A stretch of 8,915 nt of DNA from NCBI GenBank assembly GCA_035536315.1, contig DATLOJ010000019.1, positions 1 through 8,915 of the forward strand, written 5' to 3'. The notes under the pieces were generated by a model. That model worked only from the letters and a program-made list of their open reading frames with translations, ran no database searches and was not told the origin of the DNA. Both the position numbers and the translations under genes were made by a program. Source of the DNA: DATLOJ01 sp035536315. GTDB taxonomy: Bacteria > Actinomycetota > CADDZG01 > JAHWKV01. Positions 1 through 6,718 of this stretch are shown here, piece after piece (position 1 is the first letter of the stretch; each line of letters begins with the position of its first letter).

Positions 1-102
1 TTTGCGCTGCTGGCACTTGCCGGATTGATCGGCTGGAGGATTGCCAGAAGGCCAAGAGACCCTGATCTTGGAGCGGGTGAGGAGAATCGAACTCCCGCCT
101 GA
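1..102 (+). CDS. Possible C-terminal end of a membrane protein (5' end outside window)
   Basis: Frame 1 is open from the window edge to a TGA at 100-102. Its first residues are strongly hydrophobic (FALLALAGLIGW), followed by a basic stretch (RIARRPR), as expected of a last transmembrane helix with a positive cytoplasmic tail. The last third of the frame runs antisense through the tRNA-Gly gene, and tRNA antisense often gives spurious coding tails. Frame 3, which stops at 63-65 before the tRNA, is an alternative but looks less protein-like. No family is recognisable from about 34 residues, and the fragment may not be a gene at all. Confidence 0.3.
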   Translation, partial: FALLALAGLIGWRIARRPRDPDLGAGEENRTPA

Positions 103-142
103 AGCTTGGGAAGCTTCCGTTCTACCATTGAACTACACCCGC
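69..142 (-). tRNA. tRNA-Gly (anticodon CCC)
   Basis: The minus strand folds into a complete 74-nt cloverleaf. The acceptor stem is GCGGGTG paired with CACCCGC, the D stem is GTTC/GAAC with an AATGGTA loop, and the anticodon stem is GAAGC/GCTTC around loop TTCCCAA. The anticodon CCC lies at plus positions 108-110. A four-base variable loop follows, then a T arm GGGAG/CTCCT with the canonical loop TTCGATT. The discriminator is U and the 3' CCA is encoded at plus positions 69-71. It reads GGG glycine codons. It stands alone here, divergent from dcd. Confidence 0.95.
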
Positions 143-153
143 GGCGGAGTGGA

Positions 154-180
154 ATTGTAGCGAAGGCCAGCAGTGCTAAA
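154..180 (-). promoter_or_regulatory. Probable promoter of tRNA-Gly
   Basis: On the minus strand a good -10 hexamer TACAAT occupies plus positions 154-159, about 12 bases upstream of the mature tRNA 5' end at 142. A weak -35-like TTTAGC lies at 175-180 with a short 15-bp spacer. The -10 box is convincing by sequence and position. The -35 is not. Confidence 0.4.
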
Positions 181-224
181 CGGCATGACTAGCTGGGCCT
201 GAACCTCACCCAAATACTCCCGGC

Positions 225-230
225 TAGAAT
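225..230 (+). promoter_or_regulatory. -10 box for dcd, implying a leaderless transcript
   Basis: The hexamer TAGAAT sits only eight bases before the dcd GTG start at 239. Transcription would then begin at or within a base or two of the start codon. Consistent with this, no purine-rich ribosome binding site is visible upstream of the GTG. Leaderless mRNAs are common in actinobacteria. No good -35 is seen. The start site is inferred from spacing only. Confidence 0.4.
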
Positions 231-238
231 CGCCGCCC

Positions 239-805
239 GTGATCCTTTCCGACCATGAAATCCGCGACCAGATCAAGGGTGGCCGCATCGTCCTCAAGCC
301 GTATGAGGAATCGATGATCCAGCCTTCGTCGATCGACGTGCGGATCGACAACCAGTTCCGTGTCTTTCACAACCACCGATACCAGGTGATCGACGTCAAG
401 AAGCATATGGACGAGCTGACCGAGCTCGTCACCGTTCCCGAGGAGGAGGCGTTCATCCTTCACCCCGGAGAGTTCGTTCTTGGGTCCACCCTCGAATGGG
501 TGCAGCTGCCGAACGATATTGCTGGGCGGCTGGAGGGCAAGAGCTCACTTGGGCGGCTCGGACTCGTTACCCACTCGACGGCAGGCTTTGTCGACCCTTC
601 GTTCGAAGGCCACCTGACACTCGAGCTTTCGAACCTTGCGAACCTTCCAATCACTCTCTACCCCGGGATGAAGATTGGGCAGATCGCTTTTTTCAAGCTG
701 ACGTCACCCGCAGAGGCCGGGTACGGGTCGGAACAGCTGCGCAGCAAATACCAGGGCCAGCGAGGCCCAACACCTTCGCGCTACTGGGAAAACTTCGAGA
801 GCTGA
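239..805 (+). CDS. dcd: dCTP deaminase, probably bifunctional dCTP deaminase/dUTPase
   Basis: This 188-residue protein converts dCTP to dUTP and, in the bifunctional forms, on to dUMP and pyrophosphate, feeding thymidylate synthesis in the cytosol. Visible motifs are QPSSIDVRID (28-37), RLEGKSSLGRLG (97-108), the conserved THSTAG (111-116) with A115, the catalytic glutamate E129 in HLTLELSN, PGMKIGQ (142-148), and a C-terminal SKYQGQRGPTPSR (169-181) that closes over the nucleotide triphosphate. Length and motif wording match the Mycobacterium tuberculosis enzyme, which is bifunctional. That activity here is inference from similarity. The GTG start is chosen because MILSDHEIRD matches the family N-terminus and a -10 box lies just upstream. 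The next gene starts four bases after the stop, so the two are probably cotranscribed. Confidence 0.95.
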   Translation: MILSDHEIRDQIKGGRIVLKPYEESMIQPSSIDVRIDNQFRVFHNHRYQVIDVKKHMDELTELVTVPEEEAFILHPGEFVLGSTLEWVQLPNDIAGRLEGKSSLGRLGLVTHSTAGFVDPSFEGHLTLELSNLANLPITLYPGMKIGQIAFFKLTSPAEAGYGSEQLRSKYQGQRGPTPSRYWENFES

Positions 806-809
806 GCCG

Positions 810-1751
810 ATGAAGGTCGGCATCTTCGTTCCGATGGAGCCTGCCGCGCGCAGTCCGGCGCAGCACTACAGCGACGTGATCGAAACGATCGTGGCGGCCG
901 ACGAGCTTGGTTACAGCTCGGTGTGGCTCGCGTCCCGGCACCTTTCGTCGCTGTACGCGGCGATCCCTTCTCCTTTGGTGCTGCTTTCGGCGGCCGCGTC
1001 GCGAACAAGCCGCATCGCTCTGGGCACTTCGGTCGTGACGGTTCCAATCGAGAATCCACTTCGACTTGCCGAGGACTTCGCGACGCTCGACGCGATCTCC
1101 GGGGGCCGGGGGAGACTCGGTGTGGGAAGCGGCGACGATCAACCCGCGTTCCAAGCCTTTGGGATCGATTTCGATGAGCGCGCCGCTTCCTTCTCGAAGA
1201 CCCTTCCTCATCTCCTGGGCCTTATGTCCGGAGAAAAGATCGCCGGCCTCGAGATTTATCCGGCTATCGAAAATTCTCCCAGCAAGACTGCTCTCGCGGC
1301 GCAGTCCGAAAGAGGCGCGCGATATGCAGGCTCCCTTGGAATCGGACTTCTTCAAGGAAGGACAGAGCCGGGAAGGCCGGACCCGACAGAGAGCCAGGCC
1401 GCCGCCGCAGCCGCCTACCGCGACGAGTTTTCAGACGGATGGATAGTGACCGCGCGCAACGCGTGGATCGGAAGCCCCAGCGACCCGCTTCTGCACGAAG
1501 GCCTCGAGAGACATCGAACCTATGTGAAGTCGCGGGGCCGGGACGAGCTCCCTTCCGATTCAGAAGAGGCGTGCAAAGTGCTCAACATCGCCTTCGGCTC
1601 GCCAGACGAGCTGGCGGATAGCGTGATGAAGTCGCTGGAGCCAATCGCAACGGATGAAGTTGCGATCACAGTCGACCCAGGGGGCCTTCCCGCCCCCGAA
1701 GTCATCGAGAGGATTTCGAAGCTGGCCCAAAGCTTCGGGCTTAAGCCTTAG
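810..1751 (+). CDS. Luciferase-like (LLM-class) flavin- or F420-dependent oxidoreductase
   Basis: This 313-residue protein has the bacterial luciferase-like TIM-barrel pattern. MKVGIFVPME forms the first strand (1-10), and AADELGYSSVWLASRH (29-44) follows. The family core then reads TSRIALGTSVVTVPIENPLRLAEDFATLDAISGGRGRLGVGSGDD (66-110, given here by its key pieces: IALGT, P-RLAE, LD-ISGGR and GVGSG). A further barrel piece, GSLGIGLLQGR, lies at 174-184. Such enzymes oxidise or reduce small organic substrates with FMNH2 or reduced F420. The cofactor and substrate cannot be read from the sequence. Residues 185-205 are alanine-rich and low in complexity, probably a loop. The ATG lies four bases after dcd, with only a weak purine stretch ahead, suggesting translational coupling. 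Any link with nucleotide metabolism is unproven. Confidence 0.85.
   Translation: MKVGIFVPMEPAARSPAQHYSDVIETIVAADELGYSSVWLASRHLSSLYAAIPSPLVLLSAAASRTSRIALGTSVVTVPIENPLRLAEDFATLDAISGGRGRLGVGSGDDQPAFQAFGIDFDERAASFSKTLPHLLGLMSGEKIAGLEIYPAIENSPSKTALAAQSERGARYAGSLGIGLLQGRTEPGRPDPTESQAAAAAAYRDEFSDGWIVTARNAWIGSPSDPLLHEGLERHRTYVKSRGRDELPSDSEEACKVLNIAFGSPDELADSVMKSLEPIATDEVAITVDPGGLPAPEVIERISKLAQSFGLKP
1717..1747. terminator. Tandem hairpins at a convergent gene end, possible U-less terminator
   Basis: CGAAGCT (1717-1723) and AGCTTCG (1731-1737) form a perfect 7-bp stem with a 7-base loop. It is followed at once by the self-complementary GGCTTAAGCC (1738-1747). Both lie in the last codons of the monooxygenase gene and just beyond the 3' end of the convergent Fe-S reductase gene. 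No T-run follows on either strand, so classic intrinsic termination is not supported. Confidence 0.25.
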
Positions 1752-1775
1752 CGAGCCGCCCCGAGTCCGACTGCC

Positions 1776-3968
1776 TCACTCTTCCGGACCAGATGCCGCG
1801 GGAACAGCTCTCCCGTTCCCATTGGCCAGAGGCAGCATCTTGGCCCCGTCGGGGACTACAACTTCCTCGAGAATCTGCGCAAGGTCGCGTACCTTTGTGG
1901 ACCCTTCGGCCCCCCTCTCCTTCACGCCGTCGTCCAGCATGATGTGACAGAAGGGACAACCAACCCCGATGACGTCGACACCAAGTGCGATGGCTTCGTC
2001 GGTGCGGTCGATGTTGACCTTCTTGCCGATCCGCTCCTCCATCCACATCCGGCCCCCGCCCGCTCCGCAGCAAAAGGTCTGTCTGCCGTGCCGGTGCATC
2101 TCGGTCATCGGCGCGCCGGCCTGCGAAAGGATCTTTCGGGGTGCTTCAACGATGTCGTTGTGGCGCGCGGTGTAGCAAGGGTCGTGGTACGCGACGGACT
2201 GAACGAAGTCGCGTTCGACTACTAGCCGGCCCGCCTCGACCAGCTCTGCTAGGTATTCGCTGTGATGCCGCACCTGGTATGTGCCTCCAAGTTGCGGATA
2301 TTCGTTTGCAAGAGTGTTGAAGCAGTGCGGACAGGCGGTGACTATTCGCTTCACCCCGAAGCCGTCGAGGGTCTCGATGTTTTGCTTCGCCATCATTTGA
2401 AACAGGTACTCGTGTCCCATACGGCGCGCCGGGTCGCCGTTGCAGTTCTCGTTAGGGCCGAGGACGGCGAAGCTGACTCCGGCTTGCTGCAACAGCTTTG
2501 CGAACGACCGAACGACCTTCTTGTTGCGATCGTCGAATGCACCTGCACACCCAACCCAGTAGACAACTTCGTACTGACCGGCCCCCGCTTCTCCCAGGAC
2601 AGGAACGTCCAGACCTTCAGCCCACTCGAGACGCGCGCTTTGCGACTGTCCCCAGGGGTTCCCGGAGTTCTCCAAGTTCGTGAGCGCTCCCTGCATCTCG
2701 CGGGGGAACCGCGACTCCATCATCACGAGGTTTCGTCTCATGTCGACTATGTGATCGATGTGCTCGATGTCCACCGGACAGTTATGAACGCATGCGCCGC
2801 ATGTGGTGCAGGCCCAGATCACCTCGTCGTCGATGACGTTCGGGTTGAGCGGCATCTCCTCCGCCTCCGGCTTTCCTATTACCGCGTCGAGCACCTTTAA
2901 TAGCTGCGCGCGCACCTTGTTGGGGGGTCCCTCGTTGATGAACTTGCGTAGCGCTGCCGGCGTCTTCTTCGGGAGCGGAGGTCCCTCTGCATCCCGCTTG
3001 GCGCGTACAAGGCCCGGCCCCTGGTCGAAAAGGTGGTCGCGCAGATCCATGATCAGCAGCTTTGGCGAAAGGGGTTTGCCGGTGTTCCAAGCGGGACATG
3101 CCGACTGACATCGCCCACATTCGGTGCATGTCGCGGTATCGAGGAGCTGCTTCCACGAAAGGTCTGTGATCTTTCCTGCGCCAATCACCTCGTCCTCGGT
3201 CATGGTCTCGAAGTCCACGTCCATCGGCTTCAACGCACCGCGTGGGCGCGTTGCCGTCGAAGAGAAGAACACGTTTGGTATCGAAGTCATGATGTGCAGG
3301 TGCTTCGAGTAACCGATGTACACAAGGAATCCGAGCACGATCAGCGAATGCCACCAGAGGAACATCGTGTTCCACGCATCGATGCCCTTCGGCCCCATTG
3401 GCTCGAACGCAAACTTCGAGATGATCGATGACGCAAACGTCCAATCCCGCGGATACGGGAAGCGGTCCAGAGCAATCTCGGTAGCGCGCAGGCCCAGCAG
3501 GGTGACCATGATTCCGGTGATGGCAAAGAGGATGTAGTCGGCCTCTTTCAGGTGGGAGCCGCGGAAGCGTCCGGGCCGCTGAACCTTTCGGATGTAGAAG
3601 GCCATCGCAATGCCGGTGAGCACACCGACGGTGAATAGGTCCTGCATAGCGCCGAACGGCCCCCACCTTCCGATCCAGGGAAGCGCGAACCCCTCGACGT
3701 ACAGCCCGCCGAACGCCTCGACGATCGTTGTGAACAGAACGAGGAATCCCCAAAAGATCATGGCGTGCATGACCCCCGAGAAGGACCACTGGAGGATCTT
3801 TTGTTGCCCGAAGGCGACCCGCAGCATCCTGACGATGCGCCTGCCGGGGTTGTCGATCCGGTCGTCACGCTTGCCGAGCGTGATGTAGTTCAGCAGCTGG
3901 ATGCTCCGCAGCCCGGCAAGGCCCAGGGCCGCCAGGATGACGAGCGTCATAGCTATCTTCTCGAGCAC
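1776..3968 (-). CDS. etfD: Membrane-bound Fe-S oxidoreductase, EtfD/EMO type (ETF:quinone oxidoreductase)
   Basis: This 730-residue protein joins three parts. The N-terminus is a NarI-like membrane domain with about five helices (roughly 5-27, 65-87, 108-125, 145-162, 202-221). H68 and H207 lie in helices and are candidate haem b ligands. Next is a two-cluster ferredoxin module with C281/C284/C287/C291 and C387/C390/C393/C397, each CxxCxxCxxxCP. Last come two CCG domains: C474, C509, C546/C549, and C598, C633-C634, C671/C674. The first has CN in place of the usual CC pair. The architecture matches M. tuberculosis EtfD (Rv0338c) and Geobacter-type ETF:menaquinone oxidoreductase, which take electrons from acyl-CoA dehydrogenases through ETF to quinone. 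A heterodisulfide-reductase-like role in another pathway is possible. The GTG start is preceded by AAAGGAGAG at plus 3972-3980. No etfAB genes are nearby. Confidence 0.85.
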   Translation of the reverse strand: MLEKIAMTLVILAALGLAGLRSIQLLNYITLGKRDDRIDNPGRRIVRMLRVAFGQQKILQWSFSGVMHAMIFWGFLVLFTTIVEAFGGLYVEGFALPWIGRWGPFGAMQDLFTVGVLTGIAMAFYIRKVQRPGRFRGSHLKEADYILFAITGIMVTLLGLRATEIALDRFPYPRDWTFASSIISKFAFEPMGPKGIDAWNTMFLWWHSLIVLGFLVYIGYSKHLHIMTSIPNVFFSSTATRPRGALKPMDVDFETMTEDEVIGAGKITDLSWKQLLDTATCTECGRCQSACPAWNTGKPLSPKLLIMDLRDHLFDQGPGLVRAKRDAEGPPLPKKTPAALRKFINEGPPNKVRAQLLKVLDAVIGKPEAEEMPLNPNVIDDEVIWACTTCGACVHNCPVDIEHIDHIVDMRRNLVMMESRFPREMQGALTNLENSGNPWGQSQSARLEWAEGLDVPVLGEAGAGQYEVVYWVGCAGAFDDRNKKVVRSFAKLLQQAGVSFAVLGPNENCNGDPARRMGHEYLFQMMAKQNIETLDGFGVKRIVTACPHCFNTLANEYPQLGGTYQVRHHSEYLAELVEAGRLVVERDFVQSVAYHDPCYTARHNDIVEAPRKILSQAGAPMTEMHRHGRQTFCCGAGGGRMWMEERIGKKVNIDRTDEAIALGVDVIGVGCPFCHIMLDDGVKERGAEGSTKVRDLAQILEEVVVPDGAKMLPLANGNGRAVPAASGPEE

Positions 3969-3995
3969 CGACTCTCCTTTAACCGGTCGGCGGCG

Positions 3996-4001
3996 ATTCT
4001 A
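3996..4001 (-). promoter_or_regulatory. -10 box for the Fe-S reductase gene
   Basis: Read on the minus strand, these bases are TAGAAT, the same hexamer seen before dcd. It would place the transcript start near 3988, giving a leader of about 20 bases that contains the AAAGGAGAG ribosome binding site. No convincing -35 element is seen upstream. Confidence 0.35.
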
Positions 4002-4106
4002 AGCGTGCCCGGAGCACAAAACGGACGTTGCGGGTCGGCGAGCCCTCCGCGGGGGGTCCAGCGCAGAGAGGGGTACCAAGGGCTGGAAATAGTCCGTGTT
4101 CACAAA

Positions 4107-4127
4107 GTTGACAGATAGGGACTCAAG
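4107..4127 (+). promoter_or_regulatory. HAIR-type HspR operator upstream of dnaK
   Basis: GTTGACA (4107-4113), seven bases, then ACTCAAG (4121-4127) matches the geometry of the HspR inverted repeat CTTGAGT-N7-ACTCAAG. The right half is perfect and the left half keeps the TTGA core. The degenerate left half doubles as the -35 box, so HspR binding should exclude RNA polymerase. Because hspR is the last gene of this same operon, autoregulation is expected. Confidence 0.7.
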
Positions 4128-4136
4128 TTTTATGTT
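4108..4136 (+). promoter_or_regulatory. dnaK promoter P1
   Basis: A perfect -35 TTGACA (4108-4113) is separated by exactly 17 bp from TATGTT (4131-4136), which matches four of the six bases of the -10 consensus. Transcription would start around 4143, leaving a leader of about 60 bases. The promoter is embedded in the HspR operator. Confidence 0.6.
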
Positions 4137-4137
4137 T

Positions 4138-4177
4138 GTTGAGCCTCAACTGTGGTTACAATGAGGCCGAACTCAAG
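4138..4177 (+). promoter_or_regulatory. Extra HspR half-sites and possible second dnaK promoter
   Basis: GTTGAG-C-CTCAAC (4138-4150) is a perfect 13-base palindrome built from the same TTGAG/CTCAA pentamers as the HAIR. Another complete ACTCAAG lies at 4171-4177. Between them, TACAAT (4157-4162) is a good -10 hexamer. A poor -35-like TTTGTT (4135-4140) sits 16 bp before it. The spacing of these half-sites is not the standard HAIR spacing, so binding here is a guess. Confidence 0.4.
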
Positions 4178-4202
4178 AATCGAATCAGAAAGGTAAATCA
4201 AA

Positions 4203-6044
4203 ATGGCAAAGGCAGTAGGAATCGACCTGGGAACGACCAACTCGGTCGTCAGCGTGCTCGAAGGTGGGGAACCTGTAGTCATCCCCAACGCCGAGGGGCA
4301 CCGCACAACCCCTTCTGTTGTCGCCTTCTCGAAAAGCGGCGAGATCCTGGTGGGCGAAGTTGCCAAGCGCCAGGCCATCACCAACCCCGACCGGACCTTC
4401 CGCTCGATCAAGCGCGAGATGGGCACCAAGTGGGAGCGTGACGTCGACTCGAAGAAGTGGACTCCGCAGGAAATCTCAGCCCAGATCCTTCTGAAGCTGA
4501 AGCGTGACGCCGAGGCCTACCTGGGAGACAAAGTCACCCAGGCCGTGGTCACCGTTCCGGCCTACTTCGACGACGCACAACGCCAGGCCACTCAGGAGGC
4601 CGGTCAGATCGCGGGCCTCGAGGTTCTTCGGATCATCAACGAGCCGACGGCCGCATCGCTGTCTTACCGCCTCGACAAGGGCAAGTCCGAGGAGACGATC
4701 CTCGTCTTCGACCTCGGCGGCGGAACCTTCGACGTGTCCTTGCTGGAGATCGGCGACGACGTCGTCGAGGTGAAAGCCACCTCCGGTGACACACACCTTG
4801 GCGGAGACGACTGGGATCAGCGGATCGTCGACGACCTTCTCAAGGAGATCAAGAACAACTACAACGTCGACCTGTCGAAGGACCGCATGGCACTTCAGCG
4901 GCTGAAGGAAACCGCAGAGAAGGCCAAGATCGAGCTGTCGCAGCTTTCGGAGACAACCATCAACCTGCCGTTCCTCACAGCAACCGAGTCAGGCCCGGTC
5001 CACCTGGAGAAGAAGCTCACCCGCGCGCAGTTCGAGCAGATGACCGAGGACCTTCTTAAAAGGGTCGAGACCCCCTTCCACGACGCGGTGAAGCAGTGGG
5101 GGAAGCCGGTAAGCGCGATCGATCACGTTGTTCTGGTCGGTGGGTCGACGCGGATGCCAATGGTCCATGAGCTTGTTACCCGGCTCACCGGCGGGAAAGA
5201 TCCGCACAAAGGTGTGAACCCCGATGAGGCCGTTGCAATCGGTGCGGCGGTTCAGGCGGGTGTGCTGAAGGGAGAGGTCAAAGACGTTCTTCTCCTCGAC
5301 GTGACGCCGCTTACGCTTGGCATCGAAACTCTCGGCAGCATCTTCACCCGGATGATCGAGCGCAACACCACTATCCCAACCCGCAAGACCGAGATCTACT
5401 CGACGGCGGCGGACAGCCAGCCTTCGGTGACGGTCAACGTCCTTCAGGGTGAGGGCCAGATGGCCAACTCCCCCGGAGTTCGGTCGCTCGGTCAGTTCGA
5501 CCTGGTCGATATTCCTCCGGCCCCCCGCGGTATTCCGCAAATCGAGGTGTCGTTCGACATCGACGCAAACGGAATCGTGCACGTGTCGGCGAAGGACAAG
5601 GCAACCGGCAAAGAGCAGGCAATGACCATCACCGGCGGCTCAGCTCTTCCGAAGGAGGAGATCGACCGGATGATGCAGGACGCGGAGCAGTTCGCGAACG
5701 AGGACAAGCAGCGCCGGGAGATGGCAGAGGCTCGCAACATGGCGGACAACCTCGTTTACCAGACGGAGAAGTCGCTCACCACTTACGGCGACAAGCTGAC
5801 CGATGACGATCGAAAGTCGGTGGAGTCGGCGATAGCGGATCTAAAGACCGCTCTCGAAGGCGAGGACCTCGACCGGATCAAGTCCGCATCCGAGGCACTG
5901 ACAACTGCTTCTCACAAGCTCGCCGAGCAGGTGTATGCGGCGCAAAACCCCCAGCAGGACGGCGAAGCGGCCGACACGGGTCAGCCCAGTGATGACGATG
6001 TTGTCGACGCCGAGATAGTCGAAGAAACAGCAGCAGAGAAATAA
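4203..6044 (+). CDS. dnaK: Molecular chaperone DnaK (Hsp70)
   Basis: This full-length 613-residue Hsp70 uses ATP to bind and release unfolded polypeptides in the cytosol. The ATPase domain shows phosphate loop IDLGTTNS (7-14), VPAYFDDAQRQAT (118-130), INEPTAA (145-151), DLGGGTFD with T175 (170-177), and the adenosine motif VGGSTRMPM (312-320). The interdomain linker is VLLLD (362-366). The substrate-binding domain follows, with VSAKDKATGKEQ (461-472), then a helical lid and a tail ending DDDVVDAEIVEE (597-608). The N-terminal lobe lacks the roughly two-dozen-residue segment found in Gram-negative DnaK, consistent with a Gram-positive lineage. AGAAAGGT (4187-4194) is a well-spaced ribosome binding site. 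It is first in the operon, with grpE 14 bases downstream. As a likely HspR co-repressor it should also sense free chaperone level. Confidence 0.98.
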   Translation: MAKAVGIDLGTTNSVVSVLEGGEPVVIPNAEGHRTTPSVVAFSKSGEILVGEVAKRQAITNPDRTFRSIKREMGTKWERDVDSKKWTPQEISAQILLKLKRDAEAYLGDKVTQAVVTVPAYFDDAQRQATQEAGQIAGLEVLRIINEPTAASLSYRLDKGKSEETILVFDLGGGTFDVSLLEIGDDVVEVKATSGDTHLGGDDWDQRIVDDLLKEIKNNYNVDLSKDRMALQRLKETAEKAKIELSQLSETTINLPFLTATESGPVHLEKKLTRAQFEQMTEDLLKRVETPFHDAVKQWGKPVSAIDHVVLVGGSTRMPMVHELVTRLTGGKDPHKGVNPDEAVAIGAAVQAGVLKGEVKDVLLLDVTPLTLGIETLGSIFTRMIERNTTIPTRKTEIYSTAADSQPSVTVNVLQGEGQMANSPGVRSLGQFDLVDIPPAPRGIPQIEVSFDIDANGIVHVSAKDKATGKEQAMTITGGSALPKEEIDRMMQDAEQFANEDKQRREMAEARNMADNLVYQTEKSLTTYGDKLTDDDRKSVESAIADLKTALEGEDLDRIKSASEALTTASHKLAEQVYAAQNPQQDGEAADTGQPSDDDVVDAEIVEETAAEK

Positions 6045-6058
6045 AGGACGCCAGGGAT

Positions 6059-6718
6059 ATGGATGAGGGTTCGGAAGTGAAAGAGGAAAAGCAGCGCATC
6101 CCGATTAGAGACAAGCGGAAGCTTCACGCTGATCCGGCCGCGGACTCCCCCGACGCGGCCGGCGCCGCAACCTCTTCCGAGTCGGACATCCCAATCGAGA
6201 CGGTAGTTTTGTCTTTGGAGGAACCTTCGGAGGTGCCCGGTAACGAGTCAGCGGCCGGCGGCAGCCAATACCTCGAGGACTTGCAGCGGCTGAAGGCAGA
6301 GTTCGAGAACTACAGAAAGCGCGTGCTCAAGGAGCAGACGGCCCTCGTCGAGAACGCGTCGGTTGGGCTGGTCGCCAGACTTCTCGGCGTGCTCGACAAC
6401 TTTGAACTCGCGGTCGCGGCAGCGGAACAGTCCAGCGACTTCGAACGCATGTTGAAGGGGGTCGAGATGGTTTTTGGGGAACTCAAGGAAGTGCTCAGGT
6501 CCGAGGGCCTCGCCCCCATCGAAGCAAAGGGCGCGGACTTCGATCCGACCTTTCACGAGGCGGCGCTCGAAGTTCCGGGCGACGACTCGGGCCGGATGGT
6601 CGTCAGCGAGGTCCTTCGTCCCGGTTATTTGTTCAAAAGCAGAGTTCTTCGTCCTGCGATGGTGAAAGTGACCCAGCAGGGCGGGGAGAGCGGAGATGCG
6701 GACGGCAATGAATCGTGA
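6059..6718 (+). CDS. grpE: Nucleotide exchange factor GrpE
   Basis: This 219-residue protein is the dimeric exchange factor that releases ADP from DnaK. Residues 1-65 are acidic, proline-rich and probably disordered. Residues 68-105 form the long dimerisation helix (QYLEDLQRLKAEFENYRKR). A four-helix region with LLGVLDNFELA (108-118) follows. The family signature is in the C-terminal beta domain that touches DnaK: FDPTFHEAAL (161-170), then EVLRPGYLFKSRVLRPAMVKV (184-204, key residues RPGY and RPA-V-V). The ATG at 6059 has an AGGGAT just ahead. The 3' end overlaps dnaJ, so translation of the two is probably coupled. Confidence 0.96.
   Translation: MDEGSEVKEEKQRIPIRDKRKLHADPAADSPDAAGAATSSESDIPIETVVLSLEEPSEVPGNESAAGGSQYLEDLQRLKAEFENYRKRVLKEQTALVENASVGLVARLLGVLDNFELAVAAAEQSSDFERMLKGVEMVFGELKEVLRSEGLAPIEAKGADFDPTFHEAALEVPGDDSGRMVVSEVLRPGYLFKSRVLRPAMVKVTQQGGESGDADGNES

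Noticed and set aside
101..117. Two AAGCTT copies flanking three bases within the tRNA
   Set aside because: This is simply the anticodon stem-loop of tRNA-Gly(CCC), not a separate repeat.
171..179. CAGTGCTAA resembling the right half of a CIRCE (HrcA) element
   Set aside because: The left half is absent at the required spacing (153-161 reads AATTGTAGC), and the flanking genes are tRNA-Gly and dcd, not groE.
693..1355. Long minus-strand frame opposite the monooxygenase gene
   Set aside because: It is antisense to a recognisable enzyme, rich in Arg and Ser, has no family motif, and looks like a shadow of high-G+C coding sequence.
2262..2900. Plus-strand frame of 212 residues inside the Fe-S reductase gene
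   Set aside because: The opposite strand carries clear ferredoxin and CCG motifs here. This frame shows no domain and begins within that gene.
2782..3789. Minus-strand 335-residue frame overlapping the Fe-S reductase in another phase
   Set aside because: It has a His/Arg-rich, low-quality composition, whereas the real reading frame is uninterrupted. It is not evidence of a frameshift.
4041..4084. Six-base inverted repeat AGCCCT/AGGGCT in the etfD-dnaK intergenic region
   Set aside because: A short stem with a 32-base G-rich spacer is expected by chance, and it has no link to a promoter or operator.
4989..5582. Minus-strand frame of 197 residues opposite dnaK
   Set aside because: DnaK antisense frames are long in high-G+C genomes because of codon bias. 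No motif or start signal supports it.
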